Counted from the first letter of the stretch, positions 17,093 to 26,289 are shown. The stretch: 64,000 bases of DNA from CALOBA01 sp942491465 (GCA_942491465.1 CALOBA010000071.1:194081-258080), one strand, 5' to 3'. A program made the numbers and translations. The notes: generated from the letters alone by a model not told the origin.

Positions 17093-19480
17093 ATGCCCGC
17101 GGACACAGAGACCGTCTCCGGCGGCAGCTATGAAACGGTGGTCTTCGACACCGGTACCAATCTCAAATTCGCCTTCGAAGCCGAGGCTGCGCCGGAGGTA
17201 TTCCGTGTGCTGGGGTTCGAGGGCGAAGAGGCGCTGTTCGAGTGCTACGCGCTCACCATCGAGCTGGTATCAGAGCATTTCGACCTCGACCTGCACGCGC
17301 TGCTCGACACCCCGGCCAAGCTGTTCATCCTTCACGCCCACGCCGAACCGCGCTACATCCACGGCGTGATCGCCGAGATCGAGCGCCGCGGTAGCGGCTT
17401 CGACCGCACCTACTACCGCGTACTGCTTGCCCCGGCGCTGCACCGGCTGCGTTATCACAGCGACAGCCGCATCTTCCAGCAGCAGAGCGTGCCGGACATC
17501 TCCAAGGTCATCCTCGCCGAGCAGGGCATCGATGAGGTCCAGTGGCGCCTGCAACAGCCGCACATCGAACGCGAGTATTGCACCTGCTACCAGGAGTCGA
17601 GCTACGACTTCCTGCGCCGGCTCTGGGCCGAGGAAGGCATGTTCTTCTGGTTCGAGCACAGCGCCGAGGGCCACACCCTGGTGGTGGCCGACGACCGCCT
17701 CGCCAGCCCGCTGCTCGCGGCGGCCCCGGACATCGCATTCAACGCCACCCCCGGCGGCACCGCCACCGGCTTTTGGGTCAGCCGCTTCGATCAGACCGAG
17801 CGTCTGCGCGCCACCGAGCGCATGGCCCGCGACTACTGCTTCAAACGCCCGGCCTACAACCAGCAGCACTTGACCGATCAACAAGTCGCCAACGGCGCCA
17901 AGGCCACCTACCAACTCTATCAATACCCCGGTCGCCACAAGGAGGCCGCCGCCGGCAAGCCGTTCAACCGGCACGCCCTTGCCGCCCATCGCCTTGACGC
18001 CACCACCGGCGAGGGTGAGAGCAACAGCATCCATCTTGCCGCCGGCTTCATCTTCACGCTGCACGAGCACCCCGACGTCGCCGCCAACGACCGCCACCGC
18101 CTGCTGCGGGTGCGGCACACAGGGCGCCAGCCCGCGGCGCTGGAGGAACAGGCCTCCGCCGACGGAGCCACCACCTACCACGCCGCATTCGCCACCCAGC
18201 CGGCGCATCTCGACTACAAACCGGTCAACCCCAACCCGCGCCCGCGCATCGACGGCGCGCAGATCGCCATCGTCACCGGTCCCGCGGACGAGGAGATCTA
18301 TTGCGACGAGCACGGCCGCGTAAAGGTCTGGTTCCCCTGGGACCGCCACGGCCGCCAGGACGAGACCTCCTCGTGCTGGATTCGCGTCGCCCAGAACTGG
18401 GCCGGCGGCACCTGGGGCCACATGGCCATCCCGCGCATCGGCCAGGAGGTCATCGTCGAATACCTCGAAGGCGACCCCGACCAGCCGATCATCATCGGGC
18501 GCACCTACCACGGCACCAACCGCCCGCCCTATCGGCTGCCCGAGCACAAGACCCGCATGACCATCAAGTCCCAGACCCACAAGGGGACGGGATTCAACGA
18601 GCTGCGCTTTGAGGACGAGGCCGGCGAGGAAGAGGTCTTCATGCACGCGCAGAAGGACCACAACACCGTCATCGAGAACGATGAGAGCCATCAGATCGGC
18701 CACGATCGCAGCAAGAGCGTCGGCAACGACCAATCCGAGAGCATCGGCCACGACAAGCACATCAGCGTCGGCAACGATCACTCCGAGGACATTGGCAACG
18801 ACATGTTCTATCGGGTGGGACGCAACCAGCACGAGCGCTACGGCAAGGATCGCCTGGAGGCGGTGGGCAACATCCTCAAGCAGGACATCTACGCCGATCA
18901 CCTGGAGACCATCGGGCGCAACTACGAGGGCCAGATCAACGGCAAGCTGCGCCTCGACGTCGGCACCACCATCACCACCAACACCGGCACCGTGCACCGG
19001 CTCATGGCCGGCGAGCGCTTCGAGATCGCCGGCCCCGGCGGCAAGATCATCATCGACGCCAAAGGCATCCGCCTGGAAGCACCCAAGATCGACCTCAAGG
19101 GTCGCGTGACCATGGGCGGCACCGGCTCGGCGCAGGTCCCAACCCTACAGCCGGCCGCCAACGACGCCTGCCGCTGGCCGAGGAATGCCCCCAGAACGAC
19201 CCGGAGGAATAGACCATGCGCCCCGTTGCCCGCATTGGAGACAAGCACATCTGCTCCAATCCCAAGCACCCGCCGAACGTCATCGTCTCCGGCGGCATCG
19301 CCATCGTCGATGGTCGTCCGGTGGCGCGCATCGGCGACAAATGCGCCTGCGGCGCGGTCATCGTCCAGGGCTCCAGCCAGGCCAGCGACGACGGCAAGCC
19401 CATCGCCTATCTGGGCTCGGCCACCCGCTGCGGGCGTTACTCCGGCAAGATCGTCAGCGGCTCGCCGAACCATCGGGTGA
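17093..19480 (+). CDS. vgrG: VgrG (TssI) type VI secretion spike protein
   Basis: The trimeric spike at the tip of the type VI secretion tube, which pierces the target cell and carries effectors. The N-terminal gp27-like region (residues 1-370) is followed by the gp5 OB fold (EEIYCDEHGRVKVWFPWDRH, AQNWAGGTWGHMAIPRIGQE, EGDPDQPIIIGRTYHG). After it come many HxxxxGxD-type beta-helix repeats (NDESHQIGHDRSKSVGNDQS and on). The start at 17093 has AGGAAAAGGGGG about 10 bases upstream; an in-frame ATG lies at 17066. The last 100 codons read through the whole PAAR gene in another frame. A lost base near 19168 would restore LPLAEECPQNDPEE and a stop at 19212, 3 bases before PAAR, so the true end is probably there. 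Confidence 0.9.
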   Translation: MPADTETVSGGSYETVVFDTGTNLKFAFEAEAAPEVFRVLGFEGEEALFECYALTIELVSEHFDLDLHALLDTPAKLFILHAHAEPRYIHGVIAEIERRGSGFDRTYYRVLLAPALHRLRYHSDSRIFQQQSVPDISKVILAEQGIDEVQWRLQQPHIEREYCTCYQESSYDFLRRLWAEEGMFFWFEHSAEGHTLVVADDRLASPLLAAAPDIAFNATPGGTATGFWVSRFDQTERLRATERMARDYCFKRPAYNQQHLTDQQVANGAKATYQLYQYPGRHKEAAAGKPFNRHALAAHRLDATTGEGESNSIHLAAGFIFTLHEHPDVAANDRHRLLRVRHTGRQPAALEEQASADGATTYHAAFATQPAHLDYKPVNPNPRPRIDGAQIAIVTGPADEEIYCDEHGRVKVWFPWDRHGRQDETSSCWIRVAQNWAGGTWGHMAIPRIGQEVIVEYLEGDPDQPIIIGRTYHGTNRPPYRLPEHKTRMTIKSQTHKGTGFNELRFEDEAGEEEVFMHAQKDHNTVIENDESHQIGHDRSKSVGNDQSESIGHDKHISVGNDHSEDIGNDMFYRVGRNQHERYGKDRLEAVGNILKQDIYADHLETIGRNYEGQINGKLRLDVGTTITTNTGTVHRLMAGERFEIAGPGGKIIIDAKGIRLEAPKIDLKGRVTMGGTGSAQVPTLQPAANDACRWPRNAPRTTRRNRPCAPLPALETSTSAPIPSTRRTSSSPAASPSSMVVRWRASATNAPAARSSSRAPARPATTASPSPIWARPPAAGVTPARSSAARRTIG

Positions 19481-19488
19481 AGCCCTAG
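19216..19488 (+). CDS. PAAR-domain spike-tip protein
   Basis: A 90-residue PAAR protein that caps and sharpens the VgrG spike and helps attach effectors. It begins MRPVARIGDKHICSN, and the second repeat VARIGDKCACGAVIVQG keeps the zinc-binding Cys/His pattern. PIAYLGSATRCGRYSGKIVS completes the fold. It contains no toxin extension. It lies inside the over-long open frame of vgrG, but protein content shows this frame is the real one. The next gene (DUF4123) follows after 68 bases. Confidence 0.92.
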   Translation: MRPVARIGDKHICSNPKHPPNVIVSGGIAIVDGRPVARIGDKCACGAVIVQGSSQASDDGKPIAYLGSATRCGRYSGKIVSGSPNHRVKP

Positions 19489-19556
19489 ACCGCGATCGGC
19501 CCCCGCCCCCGCAATCACCAGCCGACGCCACCAACACCAAACACGGATGCAGCGCC

Positions 19557-20249
19557 ATGCGCGATCAGCACAAACACCCGGATGCGCGACCCAGCCGATG
19601 GCATGTCGAGACCCGTACCGGCATCGTGCCGCTGGACGCCCAATTCGGCATCCACCCGCCAAAGTGCGTGCCCGATGCGCTGCGCGAGGCGTTGTTCGGA
19701 CAGCCGGCTGCGAGCCAGGACGAGCTGGCGGCAGTGGATCATGACCCGTCGCGCCTTGCGCCGATGCACAGCTACGCGGTCTTGGATGCGGCCAAGGTCC
19801 AGGCCCTGCCCGAGCGTCTGGAGACATCCGGGCTCGCCCATCGCTGCCTGCTCGCGCACGACGCCGACCAACGCCTCAAGCAAGCCGGCCCCTGGCTGGT
19901 GGCGCTGACGACGGACAGCAGCTTTACCCGCAACCTGTTCACCCGCGGCGAGACGCACTGGACACTCTGGGACGCCGAGCCCGGCATCTATCTGCGCTCG
20001 CGCTGCCCGCTCGACGCCCTGTGGCCGAAGCTGCGCGCGCTGATGTGCGTCCAGGACGAAGACGCCAAGCGCTATATCCTGCGATTCTGGGAGCCGAACT
20101 GGACCCGTGCCCTGCTCCAGGAGCAGCGCCGTGAGCTGATCGCGGGGCAGTTGGCCGAAGTCGTACACTGGATCGTGCCCCACGCCGATGGTCGCGTCGA
20201 GCTGATCGGTATGCGCCACCGCGCGCCCACTCCGGAGCAAGACCAATGA
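19557..20249 (+). CDS. DUF4123 type VI effector chaperone
   Basis: A 230-residue DUF4123 (Tap/Tec-type) adaptor that loads a cognate effector on VgrG. Typical features are the start region TGIVPLDAQFGIHPPKCVPD, the YAVLDAAKVQALPERL strand-helix, HRCLLAHDADQRLKQAGPWL and the conserved LYxRS-like IYLRSRCPLDALWPKLRALM. RYILRFWEPNWTRALL ends the domain. The start at 19557 is in-frame and gives the expected family length. Its stop overlaps the next gene by ATGA, and the toxin two genes downstream is the likely client. Confidence 0.9.
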   Translation: MRDQHKHPDARPSRWHVETRTGIVPLDAQFGIHPPKCVPDALREALFGQPAASQDELAAVDHDPSRLAPMHSYAVLDAAKVQALPERLETSGLAHRCLLAHDADQRLKQAGPWLVALTTDSSFTRNLFTRGETHWTLWDAEPGIYLRSRCPLDALWPKLRALMCVQDEDAKRYILRFWEPNWTRALLQEQRRELIAGQLAEVVHWIVPHADGRVELIGMRHRAPTPEQDQ

Positions 20250-20962
20250 CGACGCTGACAAAGGACCAGTTGCGCGCCTTTGGGCACTACGCGGCCGAGA
20301 CTTGGTACCGCGACGCCGCCTGCAACCTGCACCAGAGCTTCGCCGCGTACTACGACGCCATGGGCGCCGATCCGCGGCGGCTGGTTGGGCTGGTTCGTCG
20401 GGTTACCGACTGGGCCGGCACCGCCTATGGCATCAAGGGCAAGGCCGATGTGCTGCGCCTGTGCATCGTCGCTGCCGCCCTTGGGCATGGTTATCGGCAG
20501 GATCCGCGCTTCCGCGCTTGGGTCGCCGCCACCCTCGGCAATGCCGAGCTTCCCGTCACCCGTCGCGCCGAGCCCATGGTGCGGGTCACCCGTCATTGGC
20601 TCGGTAAGCTCTGGGAAGATGACGGCTTGGAGCAGTTCGGCGCGCGCCTGGCCGAGCACGTACGACATGGTGATGACGCCGACCTCGTTACCCTGCATCA
20701 CATCCTTGCCGGCCACTGGCGACTGCTCGATGCTGCCGACAACCAGCGCCTGATCGACGGGCTGCGTCTACGCGCATCGCGGCAGGCAAGGAGTCAAACA
20801 CCGGCGCGCCGACTCACCTACGTCGCTTGCGCCCTGGTGCACGGCCCCGACTGGCTAGACGACCCCCAGCTACCGCGGCTGCAATCAGCACTGTCCGAGC
20901 AAACCAAGCCTGCGGCGCTGGCCGATGCCATCACCGCACTCTACAAGGAGGCATCCGCCTGA
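20246..20962 (+). CDS. Type VI island accessory protein, unknown function
   Basis: A 238-residue, largely alpha-helical soluble protein with no signal peptide or membrane segment. I recognise no domain. Conserved-looking parts are WYRDAACNLHQSFAAYYDAM and TYVACALVHGPDWLDDPQLP. It overlaps the DUF4123 gene by 4 bases (ATGA) and the toxin gene by 1 base (TGATG), so its product is expected in fixed ratio with both. A co-chaperone or effector-stabilising role is inferred from position only. Confidence 0.7.
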   Translation: MTTLTKDQLRAFGHYAAETWYRDAACNLHQSFAAYYDAMGADPRRLVGLVRRVTDWAGTAYGIKGKADVLRLCIVAAALGHGYRQDPRFRAWVAATLGNAELPVTRRAEPMVRVTRHWLGKLWEDDGLEQFGARLAEHVRHGDDADLVTLHHILAGHWRLLDAADNQRLIDGLRLRASRQARSQTPARRLTYVACALVHGPDWLDDPQLPRLQSALSEQTKPAALADAITALYKEASA

Positions 20963-22497
20963 TGGCCGGCCCCCAGGACCCCAACGCCGTCGTTGCCGCA
21001 AGCGATGCCGCAGCCGCCCAAGGCGCCGGCCCCATCGACCAAACCTGCGCTAGCTGTCCGCCGAACGAGATCTACATACGCTACGAGTACGCGGACGGCA
21101 CCGGCGTGCCCGGCGCCAACTACGTCATACAGACCCCGACGGAAGACGGCACCGCCACCGGCGAGATCCTCGCCGAGGGCAAGACCGACGACAACGGCGA
21201 GGCCCGAGTCCAACTCCCGGACGAGCACCGGCAAGTCGAGTTCTACTTCCACGACGACCCCGAGGGCGAGCCCTACGTCGACCCCGAGGCCGAGCGCCCA
21301 CTCGAAGAGCCCGAGCCCGGGTTCTGGGAAGGGCTGTGGAAGAACATCAGCGAAGCCGCCGACTGGGTCTGGGGCGTGCTCAAGGGCGACTTCGAAGAAG
21401 ACCCCAAGACCAGCCAGATCATCGCCCGCATGATCCTCACCATGATCCCCGGCATTGACCAGTTGGCCGATGTGCAGGACCTGGTACATGTGCTCTACCG
21501 CCTGATCTGGAAGCAGGAATGGGACGAGCCGATGCACTGGATCTTGCTGTTGATCACACTGATCGGTCTGATCCCCGTGCTTGGCTCGCTGGCCAAGGGC
21601 GTGCTCAAGCTGGTCATCAAGGAGATCGGTAATCTGTCCGGGCTCTATGCCGTCTTCAATCATTTCCGGAGGAGCAACGCCCATCGCTGGATACGCGACT
21701 TCGCTCGCGACCTTACTGGTAAGCACTTAGAAGCCGCCCTTGATCTGCTTGACGGCATGATGGCCCGTGTCGTGCACTACATGACGAAAGCCAAGACGAT
21801 GCTGGGCAACCTCACAGGCTGGAATGGGCTGCTCGACGAGGGCCTGAGCAAGGTGGCCAGATTCCACGCCGCCGCTCCACAGAAGCTGCGCGAGGCCGCC
21901 GTTGAGCTGCAAAGGCGACTGCGCGATACCCTCGCCACCGGCATGACGCGGATCACCCGGCGCGGGACACGCAACGCGCAACCGCACACCGTCACCCAGC
22001 GCAGGCGGGCTCCACCAAGAACCTATCCCTTGCGCGACGCCAGAGTGAGGGAGATCCTGGACGTACCCAAGGGACAGCGGCCTGATCCCAGCACGTACCT
22101 GTCCCAGGAATACATAGATGAGCATCTCGCACGTTTCGATGACGGTGCGGTTCGCATAACCAGTGTGGAGGCTGTTGAGCAGTATGGTACGGCCGGACCG
22201 CCGGGAGGTTTTGTGATGCCGAAATCAGACTTCGACGAGATCGTCGCTGATGCCAACGGGGATCTTGGCGTTCTAGAGCAAAGACTGGGACTCCCCAGCG
22301 GCTCCTTAAACGACGGGCAAACCATCGCGCTCGAAATCGACCCGGAAGATTACCGAGCACTGCGCATACCGTCAGGAAACGAAGGAGGAGTCAACGCCGA
22401 ATGGCTTCCCGGCGGCTATACTTCCGGCGGTGTTCCTGAGGCCGTCATGGACTTCGACGAAGTGCCGTTCACGCCAATCCCACTAGGGGGTCAATAG
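20962..22497 (+). CDS. Type VI secretion polymorphic toxin
   Basis: A 511-residue effector. Residues 25-95 carry a CASCPPNE pair and an immunoglobulin-like beta region (YEYADGTGVPGANYVIQTP). An acidic linker follows, then a hydrophobic stretch near residues 193-215 (HWILLLITLIGLIPVLGSLA) that could insert in a membrane. After a coiled/helical part, residues 380-511 form a distinct C-terminal domain with FVMPKSDFDEIVADANGDLG, LEQRLGLPSGSL and the glycine-rich IPSGNEGGVNAEWLPGGYTS. I remember this last motif set from C-termini of other polymorphic toxins but cannot give a named activity. The start has AAGGAGG upstream. The adjacent 79-residue gene is the probable immunity. Confidence 0.75.
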   Translation: MAGPQDPNAVVAASDAAAAQGAGPIDQTCASCPPNEIYIRYEYADGTGVPGANYVIQTPTEDGTATGEILAEGKTDDNGEARVQLPDEHRQVEFYFHDDPEGEPYVDPEAERPLEEPEPGFWEGLWKNISEAADWVWGVLKGDFEEDPKTSQIIARMILTMIPGIDQLADVQDLVHVLYRLIWKQEWDEPMHWILLLITLIGLIPVLGSLAKGVLKLVIKEIGNLSGLYAVFNHFRRSNAHRWIRDFARDLTGKHLEAALDLLDGMMARVVHYMTKAKTMLGNLTGWNGLLDEGLSKVARFHAAAPQKLREAAVELQRRLRDTLATGMTRITRRGTRNAQPHTVTQRRRAPPRTYPLRDARVREILDVPKGQRPDPSTYLSQEYIDEHLARFDDGAVRITSVEAVEQYGTAGPPGGFVMPKSDFDEIVADANGDLGVLEQRLGLPSGSLNDGQTIALEIDPEDYRALRIPSGNEGGVNAEWLPGGYTSGGVPEAVMDFDEVPFTPIPLGGQ

Positions 22498-22736
22498 TGA
22501 TCGAATTTGGAAAGAAAATTACCCCGAAAACATCCGCTCCGGAGAAAACAGCGAGGAGAATATCCGGCCCCACCTGGTCTGTCGAGCAGCGCGGCCATGA
22601 GTATATCTTCGAGTACCTGTCCGGCAGCCACGGAGGCGGCATCAAGACTGCCAAGGTGACAGCGGAGGACTTTGATGCGCTACGCGCCGGGCGACTGACA
22701 GACTATGATCTCATGCTGAAGTATGATCTCAGCTAG
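22497..22736 (+). CDS. Putative immunity protein to the adjacent toxin
   Basis: A 79-residue soluble protein starting at GTG, whose first base is the last base of the toxin stop codon, with AGGGGG just upstream. The core YIFEYLSGSHGGGIKTAKVT and the EDFDALRAGRLTDYDLMLKY helix are typical of small immunity proteins. With no signal peptide it would act in the cytoplasm, which suggests the toxin does too. Identity as immunity is inferred from size, coupling and position. Confidence 0.65.
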   Translation: MIEFGKKITPKTSAPEKTARRISGPTWSVEQRGHEYIFEYLSGSHGGGIKTAKVTAEDFDALRAGRLTDYDLMLKYDLS

Positions 22737-22816
22737 GCCTGCCTGCCCCATGGGATGGCTATCCCACCGAACCTCGCATCAGGTGCGGGCGCCGTACTTT
22801 AATGCAAAGGCGCATC

Positions 22817-23269
22817 ATGTCCAAACGACCGGAAATTGACCGAGCCATTCGCGACCGCATAGAGGCCCTGCGCGCAGAGGCCCGGATAGCATACCAGGCC
22901 GGCGACAAGGCATCCTTTACGGCCAATCTGGAACAGGCATGGTCCTTGATTCCAGGTGAAAAGGCCGTGTGGGATTACTATCCCCAGACCTTGGCTCGCT
23001 CGCTGGTGCGCATCTATATTGAGCTTGAAGACGTCCCGGCAGCGAAACGATGGCTTGCCACAGCCTATAAGGTGTATGGCGATCCGCAGCGGGAGAACCT
23101 CTTCGTGCTGATGCTGGAGGGTGATGCGCTCTTCAGGTTGGATCTCACCGACGAGGCCTATGCAGTGTTTTCCAAGGTGTTTCAACTCTATGGTCGGGAC
23201 GGCTTCAAAGGCGAGCAACTGAAATATCTTGAGTTTTTCCTGAAGGAGCGCGCGAACCGCAATGAATGA
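22817..23269 (+). CDS. TPR-like helical protein in the type VI island
   Basis: About 150 residues of paired helices with tetratricopeptide-like spacing (REARIAYQAGDKASFTANLEQ, PAAKRWLATAYKVYG and DALFRLDLTDEAYAVFSKVF). The start at 22817 has AAAGG in good position; an ATG five codons upstream lacks one. It overlaps the following TPR-like gene by 8 bases. Such pairs often follow type VI toxins and may be immunity or adaptor proteins. Specificity cannot be told. Confidence 0.65.
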   Translation: MSKRPEIDRAIRDRIEALRAEARIAYQAGDKASFTANLEQAWSLIPGEKAVWDYYPQTLARSLVRIYIELEDVPAAKRWLATAYKVYGDPQRENLFVLMLEGDALFRLDLTDEAYAVFSKVFQLYGRDGFKGEQLKYLEFFLKERANRNE

Positions 23270-23693
23270 AGAGCTACCCGACGCGATCTTCGAGCAGGTC
23301 ACGACGTTGGCAGAATCCGGCAATACCGCGTTGGATTATGACGACCCGGCTGAAGCAATTAGCTGTTGGCGACAAGCCTTGAAGCTGCTGCCGTCGCCCG
23401 AGCTGCAATGGTCCGCCGCCATGTGGCTGCATGCCTCTATCGGCGACGCACAACGCCAACAGGGCGAATTGGAGCCGGCGGTATCCTCCTTCCAATCCGC
23501 CGCCGCCGCGGATGGCGGTGCCGAGAATGCGTTCGTTCAGTTCGGGCTCGGCGCAACACTGCTTGATCTGCATCGCCGCGAGGAGGCAACCGACCCGCTG
23601 CTTCGGGCCTACATGTTGGCGGGAGACGAGATCTTTCAGGATCAAGCCGTGCGCTATCGCGAACATCTGGCCGCCCGCAGGCTGATCATCTGA
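23262..23693 (+). CDS. TPR-like protein in the type VI island
   Basis: A 143-residue helical repeat protein. TALDYDDPAEAISCWRQALK, AAMWLHASIGDAQRQQGEL and FGLGATLLDLHRREEATDPL follow the TPR helix pattern. It overlaps both its upstream TPR neighbour (8 bases) and the downstream GAD-like gene (1 base), so the three are one translational unit. It probably binds a protein partner encoded in the same operon. Confidence 0.7.
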   Translation: MNEELPDAIFEQVTTLAESGNTALDYDDPAEAISCWRQALKLLPSPELQWSAAMWLHASIGDAQRQQGELEPAVSSFQSAAAADGGAENAFVQFGLGATLLDLHRREEATDPLLRAYMLAGDEIFQDQAVRYREHLAARRLII

Positions 23694-24433
23694 TGGCCCG
23701 CCGAGTCGCCCCCGTCGCATCCTCATCGATCATCGCCCAAGACCTGGAAGGTCTGGCAGAAGATCATGGCGAGCCCACCACCTTCGTACCGACCGACCCC
23801 GCCGTCTTGGCGAGGTTGCGCGAAAAGCTGCCAGAGGTCTTCATCGCGTACTGGCAACGCTATGGATTCTCCGTGTTCGCCAACGGCTTCTTTCAGCTCG
23901 TCAACCCGGAACCCTATCGCGCCGCCCTCAGCGCCTGGATCAAGGATACCGAGCTTGCGTCCCGCGACCGCTATCACGTCATCATGAAGACGGCGTTCGG
24001 GCATCTATTGATCTGGGGGGAGACCTGCGGCAACGACATCACCCTGTGGCTGATCGGAGGCTACATGAGGATTCGCAAAGACAACAACGCCCAAGACATC
24101 ACCAAGGGCCAGGCCAACAAGTGGGCGGAGAGCCTGCTCTATGGCATCAGCCAGAGGCACCACGACGCCAAGGACGCGAAGGGTCCGATGTTCGCCCGAG
24201 CCCTGAAGCAACTCGGCCCCTTGGGTCTCGACCAGGTCTACGGTCTGGTACCAACACCCGCCATCGGCGGCGACATCGCGCTGGACAACCTCCGGATCGT
24301 ATCGGCCCCCGAGCACATCGCCATCGCCGCAGCGCTGGGCGACCGAGCCGTGCTCAGGCGCGACGATGTCGTCGAGCGCCTCTATGGCAGCGGCGCTGTC
24401 GCGACCGTCAACCGGATGATGCAACCGGATTGA
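23693..24433 (+). CDS. GAD-like/DUF1851 protein, Tdi1-type immunity candidate
   Basis: A 246-residue cytoplasmic protein. The N-terminal GAD-like domain has LREKLPEVFIAYWQRYGFSV followed by the short FANGFFQLVNPE strand. The C-terminal half has MKTAFGHLLIWGE, then LGPLGLDQVYGLVPTPAIGG, as in DUF1851 proteins, which include the C-terminal domain of the type VI immunity protein Tdi1. It ends a run of overlapping genes after the first toxin. It may protect against that toxin or against one no longer present. Confidence 0.8.
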   Translation: MARRVAPVASSSIIAQDLEGLAEDHGEPTTFVPTDPAVLARLREKLPEVFIAYWQRYGFSVFANGFFQLVNPEPYRAALSAWIKDTELASRDRYHVIMKTAFGHLLIWGETCGNDITLWLIGGYMRIRKDNNAQDITKGQANKWAESLLYGISQRHHDAKDAKGPMFARALKQLGPLGLDQVYGLVPTPAIGGDIALDNLRIVSAPEHIAIAAALGDRAVLRRDDVVERLYGSGAVATVNRMMQPD

Positions 24434-24525
24434 GCGGTTGCAGCAACCCCTGACCGTGCGGCGGACCACCGTCGCTTGGTCCTGCCAGCGCACCCCGTTT
24501 CGTCGCAACGGAAAATCTGATCGTC

Positions 24526-26289
24526 ATGATGGGCATAGAGCAGACTTGGCTGGGCATCTGCCACCTTCGCAGCGCAAACGACGGGCCGCAGCAGCACCGA
24601 AAGGCACTGGCCGCCGTCTACTGCCGCGACTGGCAGACCTTCGACGACCTGCTGCGGCCGCATGTGGAGGCCCGCGGCCTTTCGCTCGACTCAACCGAGG
24701 AGGTGCTTACCGCAGACTCCTGGCAGACCTTTCACCCCAATCACCCTGAGGCCGCCGAGCTGGCGCAACGCGTGAATCCAAACCAGCCGGTCGCAGTTGG
24801 TCGCCTGATGATGGATGACGGCGAATCAGGGCCGGCTGACGAACCGCAAACCTATCTGGAAATCACCGAGATCGCGGGCGTCGAACCTTTGGACATGCAG
24901 CTTGGCGCCCATCCGCGCCGGACGGTGCCCGATGCGCTCCGTGAGGTCCTGTTCGGGCAACCCGAGCCGAGTGAATCCGAGATTCGCCGTTATGGGACAG
25001 CACAGGCCGTGCCGCCGATGAAGACCTTTGCGATTCTCGATGCCGCCAAGGTTCAGCACCTGCCGATGCTCCTCGACGACGCACAGCTCCGGCATGGCTG
25101 CCTGTTCACCGGTGAGGAAAGCCATCTGCTCGGTGAGGTCGCACCATACCTGGTCGAGCTTGATGAAGACATTTCGTTTACCCGCGCGCTGTTCACCCAT
25201 AACCCGAACTTCCACGAAGACCATGCCACCGTCCACATGTGGCATAAGGAGCCTGGACTTTATCTACGTTCCCGCGACTCCTTTACCCGGAATCTCAGTC
25301 ATTTTCGGGAGATCGCAAGGGTCGCTGATGATGACGGAAAGCCTGTCTTCTTTCGCTTCTACGAACCGAGCGTGGCGATTTCCTATCTGGAAGGCAATCG
25401 CACGAATGCGGCGCTGATCAATCTGATCTTCAGACATGCCAATAATATCCCCGACGTCTATAGCATCATTGCGTTAAGCCCCTGCCAGCGCACTTTTAGA
25501 AGCTATGTGCCATCGTCTGCTGCTGCCCGCGTAGCCCGGGCCCGGCGCCTGACGATCACGAGAAGCGATACGGCCATCTTCGAGGCATCGGCGCACCGAC
25601 GCCTGCCGCGGGAGCTATCGGCCTGGTTGCTGCGCCTGGATCAACATCGCTTCCGCCCCTTCGGCCAGGCCAGGCTTGGCAGGCTCTCCACCCACGCGGT
25701 GCAAGAAGGTGCAAGGTTCGGCTTTCGGTACAAAGAGGAGTTCGCGTACTTGCTTTACATGATGACCTATCTCGGCGGCTGGTTTCACGAGTCCGCGCTG
25801 TACCAGGACTTCCTGCCGGACCTGAACGACCCGACGGATGCACGCATGTCCAACCTGGGTAACAAGTTCGTTCACAGATTCAACGAGATGAAGCAGCAGA
25901 TGGCGAGCGATCAGCAGATCATGCAGATCTTGGGTGCCCAACTGGACAAGCTGATCCCCTGTGCCGACGATGGCGGGCGCGCTTCGCGGATCACCTCGGC
26001 TACCCTGCACGACCTTGACGCTCGATTGGGCAAACGAGATACGGAGCTTCTTTGGCGCTTCGTCGCGCGGGTTTCCGACGAGGCCGCCGCCTGGCGATTC
26101 GACGAGTTTCAGAAGGCTGCGCACCTCGGGTTATCTCTCGCCCTCGGCTTTCGATATTGCGATGACCCGATGTATCCCTGGGCCTTCGAGCACTTCCGCA
26201 AAAACAAGGAGCCGGATATGACCAAGCTTTTGCAGTTCGGCAGAAAGCGACTGCGCAAGGCGGAGCGATTGGCAGAGGCCAAGAAATGA
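24526..26289 (+). CDS. DUF4123 effector chaperone with N- and C-terminal extensions
   Basis: A 587-residue protein, more than twice the length of a plain DUF4123 adaptor. Residues 1-100 (IEQTWLGICHLRSANDGPQQ and following) form a small separate region. Residues 105-310 are DUF4123 and parallel the first chaperone closely (LDMQLGAHPRRTVPDALREV, FAILDAAKVQHLPMLLDD, LYLRSRDSFTRNLSHFREIA). Residues 340-587 form a helical C-terminal domain without a recognised family. Its stop overlaps the metallopeptidase toxin start by ATGA, so the toxin is the likely client. The large C-terminal part may be dedicated to folding or masking the peptidase. Confidence 0.8.
   Translation: MMGIEQTWLGICHLRSANDGPQQHRKALAAVYCRDWQTFDDLLRPHVEARGLSLDSTEEVLTADSWQTFHPNHPEAAELAQRVNPNQPVAVGRLMMDDGESGPADEPQTYLEITEIAGVEPLDMQLGAHPRRTVPDALREVLFGQPEPSESEIRRYGTAQAVPPMKTFAILDAAKVQHLPMLLDDAQLRHGCLFTGEESHLLGEVAPYLVELDEDISFTRALFTHNPNFHEDHATVHMWHKEPGLYLRSRDSFTRNLSHFREIARVADDDGKPVFFRFYEPSVAISYLEGNRTNAALINLIFRHANNIPDVYSIIALSPCQRTFRSYVPSSAAARVARARRLTITRSDTAIFEASAHRRLPRELSAWLLRLDQHRFRPFGQARLGRLSTHAVQEGARFGFRYKEEFAYLLYMMTYLGGWFHESALYQDFLPDLNDPTDARMSNLGNKFVHRFNEMKQQMASDQQIMQILGAQLDKLIPCADDGGRASRITSATLHDLDARLGKRDTELLWRFVARVSDEAAAWRFDEFQKAAHLGLSLALGFRYCDDPMYPWAFEHFRKNKEPDMTKLLQFGRKRLRKAERLAEAKK

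Noticed and set aside
17270..18997. 575-codon minus-strand frame opposite vgrG
   Set aside because: VgrG repeats create an open antisense frame of low-complexity Val/Ala/Gly sequence; no independent support.
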